Shown here piece by piece: positions 8,088 to 15,257 of a DNA stretch of 16,756 nt (its first letter is position 1; each line of letters begins with the position of its first letter). The position numbers and the translations under genes were made by a program. The DNA comes from CAZCFB01 sp964511535 (lineage in GTDB: Bacteria; Myxococcota_A; Polyangia; GCA-2747355; CAZCFB01). Below the pieces are notes generated by a model. It was not told the origin of the DNA, searched no databases, and saw only the letters and a program-made list of their open reading frames with translations. The stretch is taken from assembly GCA_964511535.1 (NCBI GenBank), contig CAZEFW010000187.1, positions 1 through 16,756 of the forward strand. Direction: 5' to 3'.

Positions 8088-8561
8088 ATGAAACATGCCC
8101 TCGCCATCGCCGCCGTCAGCCTCACGCTGACCGCGTGCGCCCCCAGGAGCACCCCCCCGAACAGCGCGCCGCCCTCGCCGCGCGACCCCCGCCATGCCGC
8201 CTGCGAAACGGTGCTGCAGGATCAGGCCGCGGCCTGGAACCGCGGCGACATGGACGGCTACGCCGCGGCGTACCATCGCGACCCGGCCATGGTGTTCGTG
8301 TCGGGCAGCTCGGTCACCCAGGGCTACCAGGCGCTGTACGACCGGATGAAGAAGCGCTACCCGGACCGCGCGGCCATGGGGCAGCTGACGTTTGCCGGGC
8401 TCACCTTCCGCGACTTCGGCCAGGGCGAGGTGCTGGTGGAGGGCACCTGGAAGCTGAAGCGAGCCAAAGACCGCCCCTGGGGCCGCTTCGTGCTGGTGAT
8501 GCGCAAGGTGGACGCCGGCTGGCGCGTGGTGGTGGACTACACCAACCTGCAGGGCAAGTAG
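8088..8561 (+). CDS. NTF2-like (SnoaL/DUF4440-type) lipoprotein
   Basis: This is a 157-residue lipoprotein. Residues 1-16 form a short signal peptide ending in the lipobox LTAC, with C17 as the lipidated cysteine. A Pro/Ser-rich linker follows (18-38). The rest fits the cone-shaped NTF2-like fold of DUF4440/SnoaL proteins: helix QDQAAAWNRGDMDGYAAAYH, strand PAMVFVSGSSVTQGYQALYD, then strands GEVLVEGTWKL, GRFVLVMRKVDAGWRVVVDY and a final TN. Members include small enzymes and ligand-binding proteins, so no reaction can be assigned. I chose the ATG at 8088 because it puts the lipobox at the right distance; the frame stays open further upstream (to 7968) but the added residues would bury the signal peptide. 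The ribosome binding site is weak. It is divergent from the exported-protein gene, with 110 bp between the two starts holding both promoters. Confidence 0.85.
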   Translation: MKHALAIAAVSLTLTACAPRSTPPNSAPPSPRDPRHAACETVLQDQAAAWNRGDMDGYAAAYHRDPAMVFVSGSSVTQGYQALYDRMKKRYPDRAAMGQLTFAGLTFRDFGQGEVLVEGTWKLKRAKDRPWGRFVLVMRKVDAGWRVVVDYTNLQGK

Positions 8562-8645
8562 CCTCCCGCGCGATCCCGCTCGCGGCCCCGTTCTGCTGAT
8601 AATTGACGCCTTGTGCCGATCCCCGGGCGATGTTGGGCATTCACA

Positions 8646-8669
8646 AAAAGCGACGAATCTGTCACTTTT
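8646..8669 (+). promoter_or_regulatory. AT-rich imperfect inverted repeat just before the FadL-family gene
   Basis: Arms AAAAGCGAC (8646-8654) and GTCACTTTT (8661-8669) pair at 8 of 9 positions around GAATCT. The second arm ends 3 nt before the GAGGA at 8673-8677. The AT content stands out against its surroundings. It may be an operator or an RNA hairpin affecting access to the ribosome binding site. Confidence 0.45.
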
Positions 8670-8677
8670 AACGAGGA

Positions 8678-10117
8678 ATGATTCAGCACAGGACGGGACG
8701 GGCTGCGAGACGCTGCAGGGGACCGGTCCACATCGGGCTTTTGCTCTTCACCCTGCACATGTGCACGCCCGCCAGGGCAGATCCGGGCAGCATCTTTTCG
8801 GGCCCCACTGCCGCCGATGTCCTGGCCAGCTACTGGAACCCCGCGGCCATGACCTTGCTGGGAGGCGGCACCCACCTGGGGCTGCACAGCACCGTGATGT
8901 ACGCCCGGGTGCGCTACCAGCGGGCCACCGTGAACCCCCACGATGGCCTGCCCTACCCCGAGGCGAGCCTCGAGACCTTCAAGCCGGACCCGTCGGTGGG
9001 CGCCGTGTTCAACGCAGGCCTGGACGACTTCCGCTTCGGCCTCTCGTTCACCCTACCGATGATGGACGGCGCCGCCTGGACCGACACCCAGGGCGGCAAG
9101 CCGGCCAGCACCCGCCACTACGCCACCTCGGGCATGCTGCTCCAGCTCTCCCTGCAACCCTCGGTGGCTTATCGGATCAACCGGTACATCTCCGTGGGGC
9201 TCGGGCTCGACGTCATCATGATGATGGTGGAGAGCCACGTGGTGGTGGACTTCGGCGCCAAGATCAACGGCTACGCCAACCGGTTCTGCGCGGCGCACTG
9301 CCCGCTGGATCCGCTGGTATCGTGGGAGGACCCGGCCTTCGAGGCCATGACCCACGTGGACGGCTCGGCCTGGGACGTGGGCGCCTTCGCCGGCGTGCTC
9401 ATCACCCCGACCCCATGGCTCCGCCTGGGGGCCATCTTCCGCACGGGCTCCGGCGAGGTGGACATCCCGGTGGAGATCGAGGTGAACATGCCGCCCAACA
9501 TCGGCAGCTTCATCAAGGCCACGGGGCTGGACATCCTGCTGCCCGACGTGAGGGCCACCGGGGAGATGACCATGGTGGTGCCCATGTCCCTGGCCGCGGC
9601 CGTGACCGTGGGGCCGTTTGGGGGCGTCCAGGTCACGGCGGACATGCGCTGGGTCGACCGCTCCAAGACCGGGCTGAACCTGATCAGCATCACCGAGGCC
9701 ACCTCAAAGCTGGTCACCGACCAGTCGTTGATCCTGGTGCACGAGGACTACTTCCTGGCTGGCCTGCGCGTGGAGGTCCGGCCAGCGTCGACCCTGATGC
9801 TGGCCGTGCGGTTCGAGTACAGCCCCAGGACCGTGCCCGACGCGTACCTCACGCCCATCAGCATGGACTTCGACTCCTACAGCCTGCACGCCGGCCTCGC
9901 CTGGCAGATCACCTCCTGGCTCGGCGTGGTCGCGGAGTACTCGCACTACTTCCTGCCCGAGCGGAGCATCAGCAGCAGCCACTTCGGCCCCAACCCCCGG
10001 CCGCTAACCAAGATCGAGGCAGGCTTCAACTACCCCTCGCCCACCGGCGTCTACGACGTGGACGCCGACCGCTTCGGCCTGGGGTTCATGTTCAGCTGGT
10101 CCGGCGCCGCCCGCTGA
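8678..10117 (+). CDS. FadL/OmpP1/TodX-family outer-membrane protein
   Basis: This is a 479-residue protein with a signal peptide (basic residues 5-14, core 17-28, cleavage likely after A34 at ARA|DP). The mature N-terminus has the NPAAM motif (54-58) common near the start of FadL-family barrels, which move hydrophobic compounds across the outer membrane through an N-terminal hatch. The remainder alternates hydrophobic and polar residues in long beta-strand-like stretches, and it ends RFGLGFMFSWSGAAR, as barrel proteins do. Length is close to that of E. coli FadL (about 420-450) or slightly longer. C204 and C208 lie in a probable loop (CAAHC) and may form a disulfide. The ATG is the first start after an in-frame TAA at 8669. 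Its GAGGA lies directly against the ATG, which is unusually close. The substrate is unknown. Confidence 0.82.
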   Translation: MIQHRTGRAARRCRGPVHIGLLLFTLHMCTPARADPGSIFSGPTAADVLASYWNPAAMTLLGGGTHLGLHSTVMYARVRYQRATVNPHDGLPYPEASLETFKPDPSVGAVFNAGLDDFRFGLSFTLPMMDGAAWTDTQGGKPASTRHYATSGMLLQLSLQPSVAYRINRYISVGLGLDVIMMMVESHVVVDFGAKINGYANRFCAAHCPLDPLVSWEDPAFEAMTHVDGSAWDVGAFAGVLITPTPWLRLGAIFRTGSGEVDIPVEIEVNMPPNIGSFIKATGLDILLPDVRATGEMTMVVPMSLAAAVTVGPFGGVQVTADMRWVDRSKTGLNLISITEATSKLVTDQSLILVHEDYFLAGLRVEVRPASTLMLAVRFEYSPRTVPDAYLTPISMDFDSYSLHAGLAWQITSWLGVVAEYSHYFLPERSISSSHFGPNPRPLTKIEAGFNYPSPTGVYDVDADRFGLGFMFSWSGAAR

Positions 10118-10184
10118 GCTGGCCAGCATGAACAACCTGCCCCCGCGCCCCGCGCAGTAGCGGCCTCTGCCCCTCCCCCTCGCC

Positions 10185-11030
10185 TCACTCCCCAACGGCG
10201 CAGGAGCGCCCCCGGTGGCGGGCATAGATCCCGTTGGCCCACTGCGCGCCCTTCCGGTGGACCACGCTCTCGCGCAGCGTCACCAGCTCCGGCGGCCAGG
10301 GCTCGGGCAGGGCGTAGGGGAACTCGGGCGGCCGGAGCAGCGCGGTCATCACGGCGGCGGCGGTGAGGTCCGCGATGGTGAAGCGGTCGCCCACCAGGAA
10401 GCCGGACGGACCGATCTCGGCCTCCAGCCGGTCGCAGTGCCCCTGCAGGCGCCCGCGCGCGGCCTCCACGCTGGCGCGGTCCAGGCCCATGTTGCGGCTG
10501 AACGCCGGGCGCATCAACGGCCAGGCCGCCCGCCACGCCAGGCGGTGCAGCGCGCCGTACCCGCCGGTTGCCATGCGCGCGGCGTGGCCGCTCCGGCGCA
10601 GGTAGCAGGACCAGAACAGCCGGCGCAGGTCCGGCGCCATCACCTCGTCGAAGTGCTCCTCGAGCTGCAGGGCGCGCGCGCGCTGCTCCGGGTCCTCGGG
10701 GTAGAGCGCCGGCTCGGGCTGGCGCCGCTCCAGCTCGGCGATGATCGTGGTGGAGTCGTGCAGCACCTCGGCCCCGAGCTGAAGCACCGGCACCTGGTTC
10801 TGGCCGGTGAGCCACCGCACCCGTGGGATGTGAAACCCGGCGATGAGCGCTTTGCGCCGGTGGCGCCACCCCTTGAGGTCCAGCGCCCAGCGCACCTTCT
10901 CGTTGTAGTGCGAGACGCGGAAGTGCAGCAGCAGCGGCAAGCGGCCTGCCTCGACGGCGGCCGCCTCGCGAGGCGCCAGGGCGACGGCAGCATCATCGCT
11001 GCCAGCGGGGAGTGGGGTGCGGGTACTCAT
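10185..11030 (-). CDS. Glutathione S-transferase family protein
   Basis: This 281-residue cytoplasmic protein has the two GST domains. The thioredoxin-like half covers about residues 33-105: LLLHFRVSHYNEKVRWAL, with S40 (or Y42) at the position of the catalytic residue, Q79-V80-P81 giving the conserved cis-proline, and D92-S93-T94 matching the Glu/Asp-Ser-Thr glutathione-binding motif. The helical half covers about 110-270 and contains FLVGDRFTIADL (211-222), the N-capping box of the family. SHYxEKVRWAL is typical of a bacterial GST group whose substrates are unknown. A 32-residue N-terminal extension with no predicted fold precedes the first strand. No clear ribosome site lies before the ATG at 11030, but no other ATG in this extension offers a better choice. 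It follows the repeat lipoprotein gene on the same strand after 102 bp. It need not be cotranscribed, because GC hairpins lie between them. Confidence 0.85.
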   Translation of the reverse strand: MSTRTPLPAGSDDAAVALAPREAAAVEAGRLPLLLHFRVSHYNEKVRWALDLKGWRHRRKALIAGFHIPRVRWLTGQNQVPVLQLGAEVLHDSTTIIAELERRQPEPALYPEDPEQRARALQLEEHFDEVMAPDLRRLFWSCYLRRSGHAARMATGGYGALHRLAWRAAWPLMRPAFSRNMGLDRASVEAARGRLQGHCDRLEAEIGPSGFLVGDRFTIADLTAAAVMTALLRPPEFPYALPEPWPPELVTLRESVVHRKGAQWANGIYARHRGRSCAVGE

Positions 11031-11086
11031 GGCGAAGCAAGAAGCTTAGCTCAAAGTGATCGCGGTATCCCCTCGCGTCGTCATGG

Positions 11087-11120
11087 CTCGCGGTCGCCGC
11101 GAGGCGGCGGGATGCCGCCT
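11087..11120 (-). terminator. Two adjacent GC hairpins after the repeat lipoprotein gene
   Basis: Read on the minus strand, the lipoprotein stop (TGA, 11133-11135) is followed 12 nt later by AGGCGGC/GCCGCCT around a 5-nt loop (11102-11120). Next comes CTCGCGG/CCGCGAG around a 3-nt loop (11087-11103). Both stems are perfect 7-bp pairings and share two bases, so they compete or stack. No T-run follows, so a standard intrinsic terminator is not shown. They may slow polymerase or protect the transcript's 3' end. Confidence 0.4.
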
Positions 11121-11132
11121 GCACGATCTACC

Positions 11133-12980
11133 TCACTGGTACCAGATGGAGAAGCCGTCCAGGGCGGCGGCGTCGAACATGCGCGACTTGAGCTGCGCCC
11201 GGTACTTGAACCCGGAGCTGATGGACTTCTTGGTCACCGCTGACAGGGCTTGGTAAGCGGCCTTGCCGTCCAGCGACAGCTCCACTTCACCCGAGGTGCC
11301 GGCGGCGTTGTTCCACGTCACGGCGGTCTTGGTCACAGCCGCCATGGCCACCTTCAGGGTCACAGCCTTGGATTGCACGGCCAGCGTCTGGAACAGCCCG
11401 GCGTCGATGGGGGAGACCTTGACGGTGGCGTTGGCCTGCTGGGTCGCCTTGCCCGCAGTCGAGCCGCTGCCCGCCTCCACCTTGCTGTCGGGCGACACGG
11501 TGACGCTGCCCTTGGACTTGATGGTCAGCGTGCCGCCGGTCTGCTTGGGGCACCCGCTCTTGGAGCGGCTGTCGCCCGCCTGGAAATAGGAGGAGCCGGA
11601 GATGGAAACCGCCCCCTCGGCCAGCAGGGTGATGTCGCCGCCGGGTACGCAGTCGCCGTCCCCGGCCTGGACGAAGCTGGTGCCGGAGATGGAGGCGGCG
11701 CCGCCCAGCAGGATCTTCAGCTCCCCGCCGCGGATGGTGCTGCTCTTGCGGGCCTGGAGAAAGGACCCCCCGCTCACGGTCAGGCTCTTGGCGCTGATGA
11801 GCACGTCGCTGGGGCTCTTGCCCTGGTAAGACTGCATGAAGCTCTTGTCGAGCACCTCCAGCGGCCCCTCGGTGACGATGTCCAGCCCGCCGCTGCCGCT
11901 CTGGAAGAACGACTTGCCGTCCACCTTCACGCCCTTGATGGAGCGCACCATGGTCTTGCTCCCCGTGTCCTGCCGGCCGAGGAAGCTGCTCTTCTCCACA
12001 ACCACGCTCCCCTCGGTCCATATGGTCAGGTCGCCGGCCTTGGCCCCGCCGTAGCCCGGCTGGAGGAAGGAGCTGCCGCTGACGGTGACGCCGCCGTAGG
12101 TGCGCAGGGTGATGTTGCCGCTGAAGTTATTGCCCGAGGCCGAGTTGGTCTGCACGAAGGCGCTGCCGCTCACGGTCAGCGCCCCGCGCGAGTGCACGGT
12201 CAACGCGCCGGAGCCGCCGGCGGGCAGCTTGTCGGCGCGCACCGTGCTGGTGATGGTGACCCCCTTGTCGGACGGCTGGTGAATGGTCAGGTTCCCCTTG
12301 GTCTCGATCTTGCCGTCGATCTGGGCGATGCCCCCCACCACCAGCAGCAGGTCTCCCTTCACCAGCAGCTCGCCGCCCTTGTTCAACTTCAGGTCCTTGG
12401 TCAGGCGCAGGGTGAGGTTGCCGGACACGGTCACCTTGGCCGAGATCTCGGCCCCCTTGTGGTTCAGGTCGCCCGGCTGCAGCGTGGTCGCGGTGGTGAC
12501 CTTGAGGTCCCCCTTGGCCCCGGTGCCGGCGGACGCCATGGGCAGGGGCTTGCCGCGCATCCAGCCCGTGCCCGTGCTGTCATGCTTGGCCTTGGTCTTG
12601 GCCTTGTTGAGCCGCTGGTCGCTCTTGAAGTCCTCGGTGAACAGGTAGGTCGGGGGAGGCTGGTCGGGCCAGGCCACCGTGTCCGGCCAGGCCGTGACGT
12701 CGGGCCAGGGCGTCGTGTCAGGCGGGGGGGCCGCGTCCGCTGGGGGCGCAGAATCGACCACCACCGAATCCACCGGTGGGGCGCTGTCCAGCGGGCTCAC
12801 GACGTCCGGGCCGCGATCCGCAGGGACCGAGCTCTGATCGGCCGCGTCCACGCCCATGTCAGCGGGTATCACCGCCGCGTCGGCGCTCCCTGTCGCGTCA
12901 TCACCGCAGGCCGCGGCGAGGAACAGAAGCGCCGCCGCTGGCGCCGCGCGCATCGTCTGCCAGGTCCGTTTCCCGAGCAT
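11133..12980 (-). CDS. Lipoprotein with Asp/Pro linker and beta-solenoid-like repeats
   Basis: I do not recognise a named family for this 615-residue surface lipoprotein. The ATG at 12980 is preceded by AAAGGAGAGGA at a good distance and places the lipobox LAAAC at C25; an open frame to 13157 has no such support. Residues 28-110 are a disordered linker rich in Asp, Ala and Pro, including WPD three times at a six-residue period (92-106). Residues 111-250 hold beta-rich segments. Residues about 266-505 carry about nine degenerate repeats of 23-36 residues built on (V/I)SGxSFxQ followed by a Gly-rich loop and a (D/E)LTI-like strand, as expected of a right-handed beta-helix. The C-terminus (525-615) ends FKYRAQLKSRMFDAAALDGFSIWYQ, resembling a small beta-sandwich. 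C444 and C477 could form a disulfide. Secretion and surface attachment are probable; adhesion or polysaccharide binding is only a guess. Confidence 0.82.
   Translation of the reverse strand: MLGKRTWQTMRAAPAAALLFLAAACGDDATGSADAAVIPADMGVDAADQSSVPADRGPDVVSPLDSAPPVDSVVVDSAPPADAAPPPDTTPWPDVTAWPDTVAWPDQPPPTYLFTEDFKSDQRLNKAKTKAKHDSTGTGWMRGKPLPMASAGTGAKGDLKVTTATTLQPGDLNHKGAEISAKVTVSGNLTLRLTKDLKLNKGGELLVKGDLLLVVGGIAQIDGKIETKGNLTIHQPSDKGVTITSTVRADKLPAGGSGALTVHSRGALTVSGSAFVQTNSASGNNFSGNITLRTYGGVTVSGSSFLQPGYGGAKAGDLTIWTEGSVVVEKSSFLGRQDTGSKTMVRSIKGVKVDGKSFFQSGSGGLDIVTEGPLEVLDKSFMQSYQGKSPSDVLISAKSLTVSGGSFLQARKSSTIRGGELKILLGGAASISGTSFVQAGDGDCVPGGDITLLAEGAVSISGSSYFQAGDSRSKSGCPKQTGGTLTIKSKGSVTVSPDSKVEAGSGSTAGKATQQANATVKVSPIDAGLFQTLAVQSKAVTLKVAMAAVTKTAVTWNNAAGTSGEVELSLDGKAAYQALSAVTKKSISSGFKYRAQLKSRMFDAAALDGFSIWYQ
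11466..12185 (-). repeat. Coding repeats, about nine beta-solenoid-like units
   Basis: Aligned by eye, the units begin near residues 266, 296, 325, 350, 373, 399, 428, 457 and 491 of the lipoprotein. The core is an (A/G/S)-hydrophobic-(T/S)-V-S-G-x-S-F-x-Q pattern. The best copies read VSGSSFLQ, ISGTSFVQ and ISGSSYFQ. Copies three to five have drifted (VEKSSFLG, VDGKSFFQ, VLDKSFMQ), and the ninth (VSPDSKVEAG) is weak. Confidence 0.65.
12663..12710 (-). repeat. WPD hexapeptide repeats in the lipoprotein linker
   Basis: Residues 91-106 read PWPDVTAWPDTVAWPD, a six-residue period with three WPD units, inside an Asp/Pro/Ala-rich stretch. Such linkers separate the lipid anchor from the folded surface domain in lipoproteins of this bacterial group. 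Confidence 0.7.
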
Positions 12981-13157
12981 CACCCATCCTCTCCTTTGCC
13001 CCTTGCTGCGATCCGTCACCCATGTGCGAGAGAGCTTCTTCGAGGTTAACACCCTCGCCTGATCGCCTCCGGCCAAATTCGCCGACCAAGGCCTGTTGCG
13101 CCGGAGCCAGTAGATCACCGGGGCGACATGTTGTAAGTATCTTGGCGAGAGTCCCAC

Positions 13158-13925
13158 ATGGAATTGCTTGCAAACCCCGAGGCCTGGATCGCCCTCGTCA
13201 CGTTGACCGTGCTGGAGGTGGTCCTCGGCATCGACAACATCGTCTTCATCTCGATCCTCGCCGGCAAGCTGCCCCCGGAGCAGCAGCCGCGGGCCAGGCG
13301 CCTCGGGCTCGCCCTGGCCATGATCCTGCGCATCGCGCTGCTGCTGTCGCTCTCATGGGTCATGGGCCTGACCAAGCCCCTGTTCCACATCCTCGAACAC
13401 GGGGTCTCGGGGCGCGACCTCATCCTGCTGGTGGGCGGCCTGTTCCTGCTGGGCAAGAGCACCCACGAGATCCACCACAAGCTGGAGGGCATCGCGGAGG
13501 ACGGTGAGGTCAAGGCGGCTCCCTCCTTCGCCTCCACCATCTTTCAGATCCTGCTGCTCGACCTGGTCTTCTCTCTCGACTCGGTGATCACCGCGGTGGG
13601 CATGGTCAAGGAGGTGCCCATCATGATCGCCGCCATCGTCATCGCGGTGGCCATCATGATGATCTTCGCCGGGGTGATCGGCGACTTCGTGGAGCGGCAC
13701 CCGACGGTGAAGATGCTGGCGCTGTCTTTCCTGCTGCTCATCGGCATGGCCCTGGTGGCCGACGGGATGCACTTCCACATCCCCAAGGGCTACATCTACT
13801 TCGCCATGGGCTTCAGCGTCTTCGTGGAGGCGCTCAACATCCGCGCCCGGCGAGGGCGCGGCACCCCCGTGGACTTGCGCGGCGACCCCTACGACTCGGA
13901 CCAGGACGGCCGCATCGACGACTGA
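13158..13925 (+). CDS. TerC/YgdQ-family integral membrane protein
   Basis: This 255-residue polytopic inner-membrane protein closely resembles E. coli YgdQ of the TerC family. Shared blocks are LEVVLGIDNIVFISILAGKLP (20-40), ARRLGLALAMILRIALL, ARDLILL-like GRDLILLVGGLFLLGKS (85-101), LLDLVFSLDSVITAVG (133-148), IGDFVERHPTVKMLALSFL and HIPKGYIYFAMGFSVFVEALN. D26 and D141 sit in the conserved membrane Asp motifs. Some TerC proteins export manganese or supply metal to exported enzymes; the YgdQ branch is poorly characterised. The ATG at 13158 follows a weak GAGAG by 6 nt. Residues 243-255 form an added acidic tail, DPYDSDQDGRIDD, of the calcium-loop type, which E. coli YgdQ lacks. I see no yybP-ykoY-like riboswitch in the 177-bp upstream region, although this cannot be excluded by eye. 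The gene is divergent from the repeat lipoprotein and convergent with the cyclase. Confidence 0.93.
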   Translation: MELLANPEAWIALVTLTVLEVVLGIDNIVFISILAGKLPPEQQPRARRLGLALAMILRIALLLSLSWVMGLTKPLFHILEHGVSGRDLILLVGGLFLLGKSTHEIHHKLEGIAEDGEVKAAPSFASTIFQILLLDLVFSLDSVITAVGMVKEVPIMIAAIVIAVAIMMIFAGVIGDFVERHPTVKMLALSFLLLIGMALVADGMHFHIPKGYIYFAMGFSVFVEALNIRARRGRGTPVDLRGDPYDSDQDGRIDD

Positions 13926-13926
13926 G

Positions 13927-13951
13927 CCCCTCGCTATCCGGGGCGAGAGGG
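13927..13951. terminator. Bulged hairpin spanning two facing stop codons
   Basis: CTCGC (13930-13934) pairs with GCGAG (13943-13947). After one bulged A, three more C-G pairs form between 13927-13929 and 13949-13951. It covers the 8-nt gap between the TerC-family stop and the cyclase stop, so it could end both transcripts, but no T-run follows on either strand. Confidence 0.25.
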
Positions 13952-15127
13952 ATCCGAGTCATCTACCCGGGGGTGGGGCATGGACGAGCGGGGCTTGCGC
14001 ACCTTGCCGCTCAGGGCATAGACCTCGACTCCACCGGTGAAGCCCTTGAGCTCCACGCGCTTGCGGTCCGTCACCGACAGCCTGGCTCCCTCGATGGCCC
14101 GCGCGGTGGACTGCGAGATCAGCACGTCCCCGTCCCGGGTGAGGCCCTCTATGCGCGCGGCCAGGTTCACCGTCGGGCCGATCACGCTGTAGTTCGCCCT
14201 GCGTGTCGAGCCGATGTTGCCCATAACCACCTTGCCGGTGCTGATGCCGATCCCCATGTGGAGCTCGGGCAGGTCGAGCTCACGATTCCGCGCGTTGACC
14301 GGAACCATGGCGCGCTGCATGGCCAGGGCGCAGTTGACCGCCCGGATGGCGTGATCCTCTGGTCGCATCGGCGCCCCGAACACCACCAGCAGGCCATCGC
14401 CCATGACGTTGACCAGCAGCCCCCGGTGCTCCTCGATGATCTCGATCATCTGCTCCAGGTACAGGTTGAGCAGCCGGATCACCCTCTCTGGCCTCATCTG
14501 CTCGGTGATGGGCGTGAAGCGACGAAGATCGGTGAACATGGCCGTCACCTCACGCTCCTCCCCGCCCATGGCCAGGCCCTCCGGGTCCTCCAGCAGCCGG
14601 TCCACCACCTCGTCGGACATGTACCGGCCGAACACGCCACGCACGAAGCGGTTGTTCTGCTCCAGCCGGGCAGCCAGGGCTTCCACCTCAGTCACCCGGA
14701 GCCGAAGCTCCCGGCGCGCCTCCCGAAGGGCGATCTGGGTGTCGAGGCGAGCCAGCAGCACGGGCAAGTCGTACGGCTTGGTCACGTAGTCGTTGGCTCC
14801 CGCCTCCAGCGCCCTGACGATGTACTCGGTGTGATCATGGGAGGTGGCCATGATCACAGGCAAGTCGGCCTGGCTCAGGCGCTGGCGGATATCCGCCAGC
14901 AGCTCGATGCCGCTCCGGTCAGGCAAGCCGATGTCGAGGATCACCAGATCCGCGACCTCGTCGACCAGGTGAGCTTCGGCCTCGGCGGCGGTGGATGCGG
15001 TGGCCACGTCATGGCCGAGACGCTCGAGAGTGCTCTGCAGCAGACACTGGCTTACAGGATCATCCTCCACAACCAGGAGCTTCAGGCCCCCGCCTGGCAC
15101 CTCTCGTCTCTCGTCGTCCGCTGCCAT
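13934..15127 (-). CDS. Response regulator fused to class III adenylate/guanylate cyclase domain
   Basis: This is a 397-residue cytoplasmic signalling protein. The receiver domain (16-130) has acidic E21, D22, D23, phosphoacceptor D65 (LVILDIGLP), T95 and K117 (VTKPYD), all the residues needed for phosphorylation. A helical linker (131-185) follows, containing FVRGVFGRYMSDEVVDRLL. The class III cyclase domain covers about 190-375, with metal-binding D200 (FTDLRRFT) and D244 (MGDG) and transition-state N321 and R325 (VNLAAR). It likely makes a cyclic nucleotide when a sensor kinase phosphorylates the receiver; no kinase is in the window. The residues that usually select the base are changed: N240 where adenylate cyclases have Lys, and P318 where they have Asp. 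Substrate is therefore uncertain. The ATG at 15127 follows AGAGGTGG (15134-15141) at 6 nt. The C-terminal 25 residues are a basic then acidic tail. Confidence 0.93.
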   Translation of the reverse strand: MAADDERREVPGGGLKLLVVEDDPVSQCLLQSTLERLGHDVATASTAAEAEAHLVDEVADLVILDIGLPDRSGIELLADIRQRLSQADLPVIMATSHDHTEYIVRALEAGANDYVTKPYDLPVLLARLDTQIALREARRELRLRVTEVEALAARLEQNNRFVRGVFGRYMSDEVVDRLLEDPEGLAMGGEEREVTAMFTDLRRFTPITEQMRPERVIRLLNLYLEQMIEIIEEHRGLLVNVMGDGLLVVFGAPMRPEDHAIRAVNCALAMQRAMVPVNARNRELDLPELHMGIGISTGKVVMGNIGSTRRANYSVIGPTVNLAARIEGLTRDGDVLISQSTARAIEGARLSVTDRKRVELKGFTGGVEVYALSGKVRKPRSSMPHPRVDDSDPSRPG

Positions 15128-15168
15128 GGATCACCACCTCTGAACAGTTATCTTTGCACACGGGCAAC

Positions 15169-15185
15169 GGCGGGACGACCCCGCC
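15169..15185 (-). promoter_or_regulatory. Hairpin upstream of the cyclase gene
   Basis: GGCGGG and CCCGCC pair perfectly around ACGAC, about 40 nt upstream of the cyclase start in the divergent region. It could lie in the cyclase mRNA leader or be a protein-binding site. Short GC stems are common by chance here. Confidence 0.3.
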
Positions 15186-15257
15186 AGCTCAACGACCAAC
15201 GCTCACGCATCATTCAACGTAACCACCTCTCCGCCTTGCAGCGTATAGGGCATTGAT

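Noticed and set aside
8595..8631. Sigma-70 promoter candidates (TGATAAT and TTGACG) ahead of the FadL-family gene
   Set aside because: The two elements are in the wrong order and neither has a partner at 16-18 bp, so no promoter is called.
10118..10127. GCTGGCCAGC palindrome after the FadL-family gene
   Set aside because: At 10 bp without a loop or T-run it is too short to call a terminator and is likely by chance.
11250..13049. 599-codon plus-strand open frame opposite the repeat lipoprotein
   Set aside because: Composition is biased (Gly, Ala, Leu, His, Val) and mirrors the repeats of the real minus-strand gene, which has a lipobox and a good ribosome site.
12981..13157. N-terminal extension of the repeat lipoprotein up to 13157
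   Set aside because: The extension has no signal features and would bury the lipobox; the ATG at 12980 has a strong ribosome site.
12981..13157. Possible yybP-ykoY manganese riboswitch before the TerC-family gene
   Set aside because: No convincing conserved loops or terminator stem could be seen by eye. Only a small 5-bp inverted repeat (CGAGG/CCTCG, about 13040-13056) is present.
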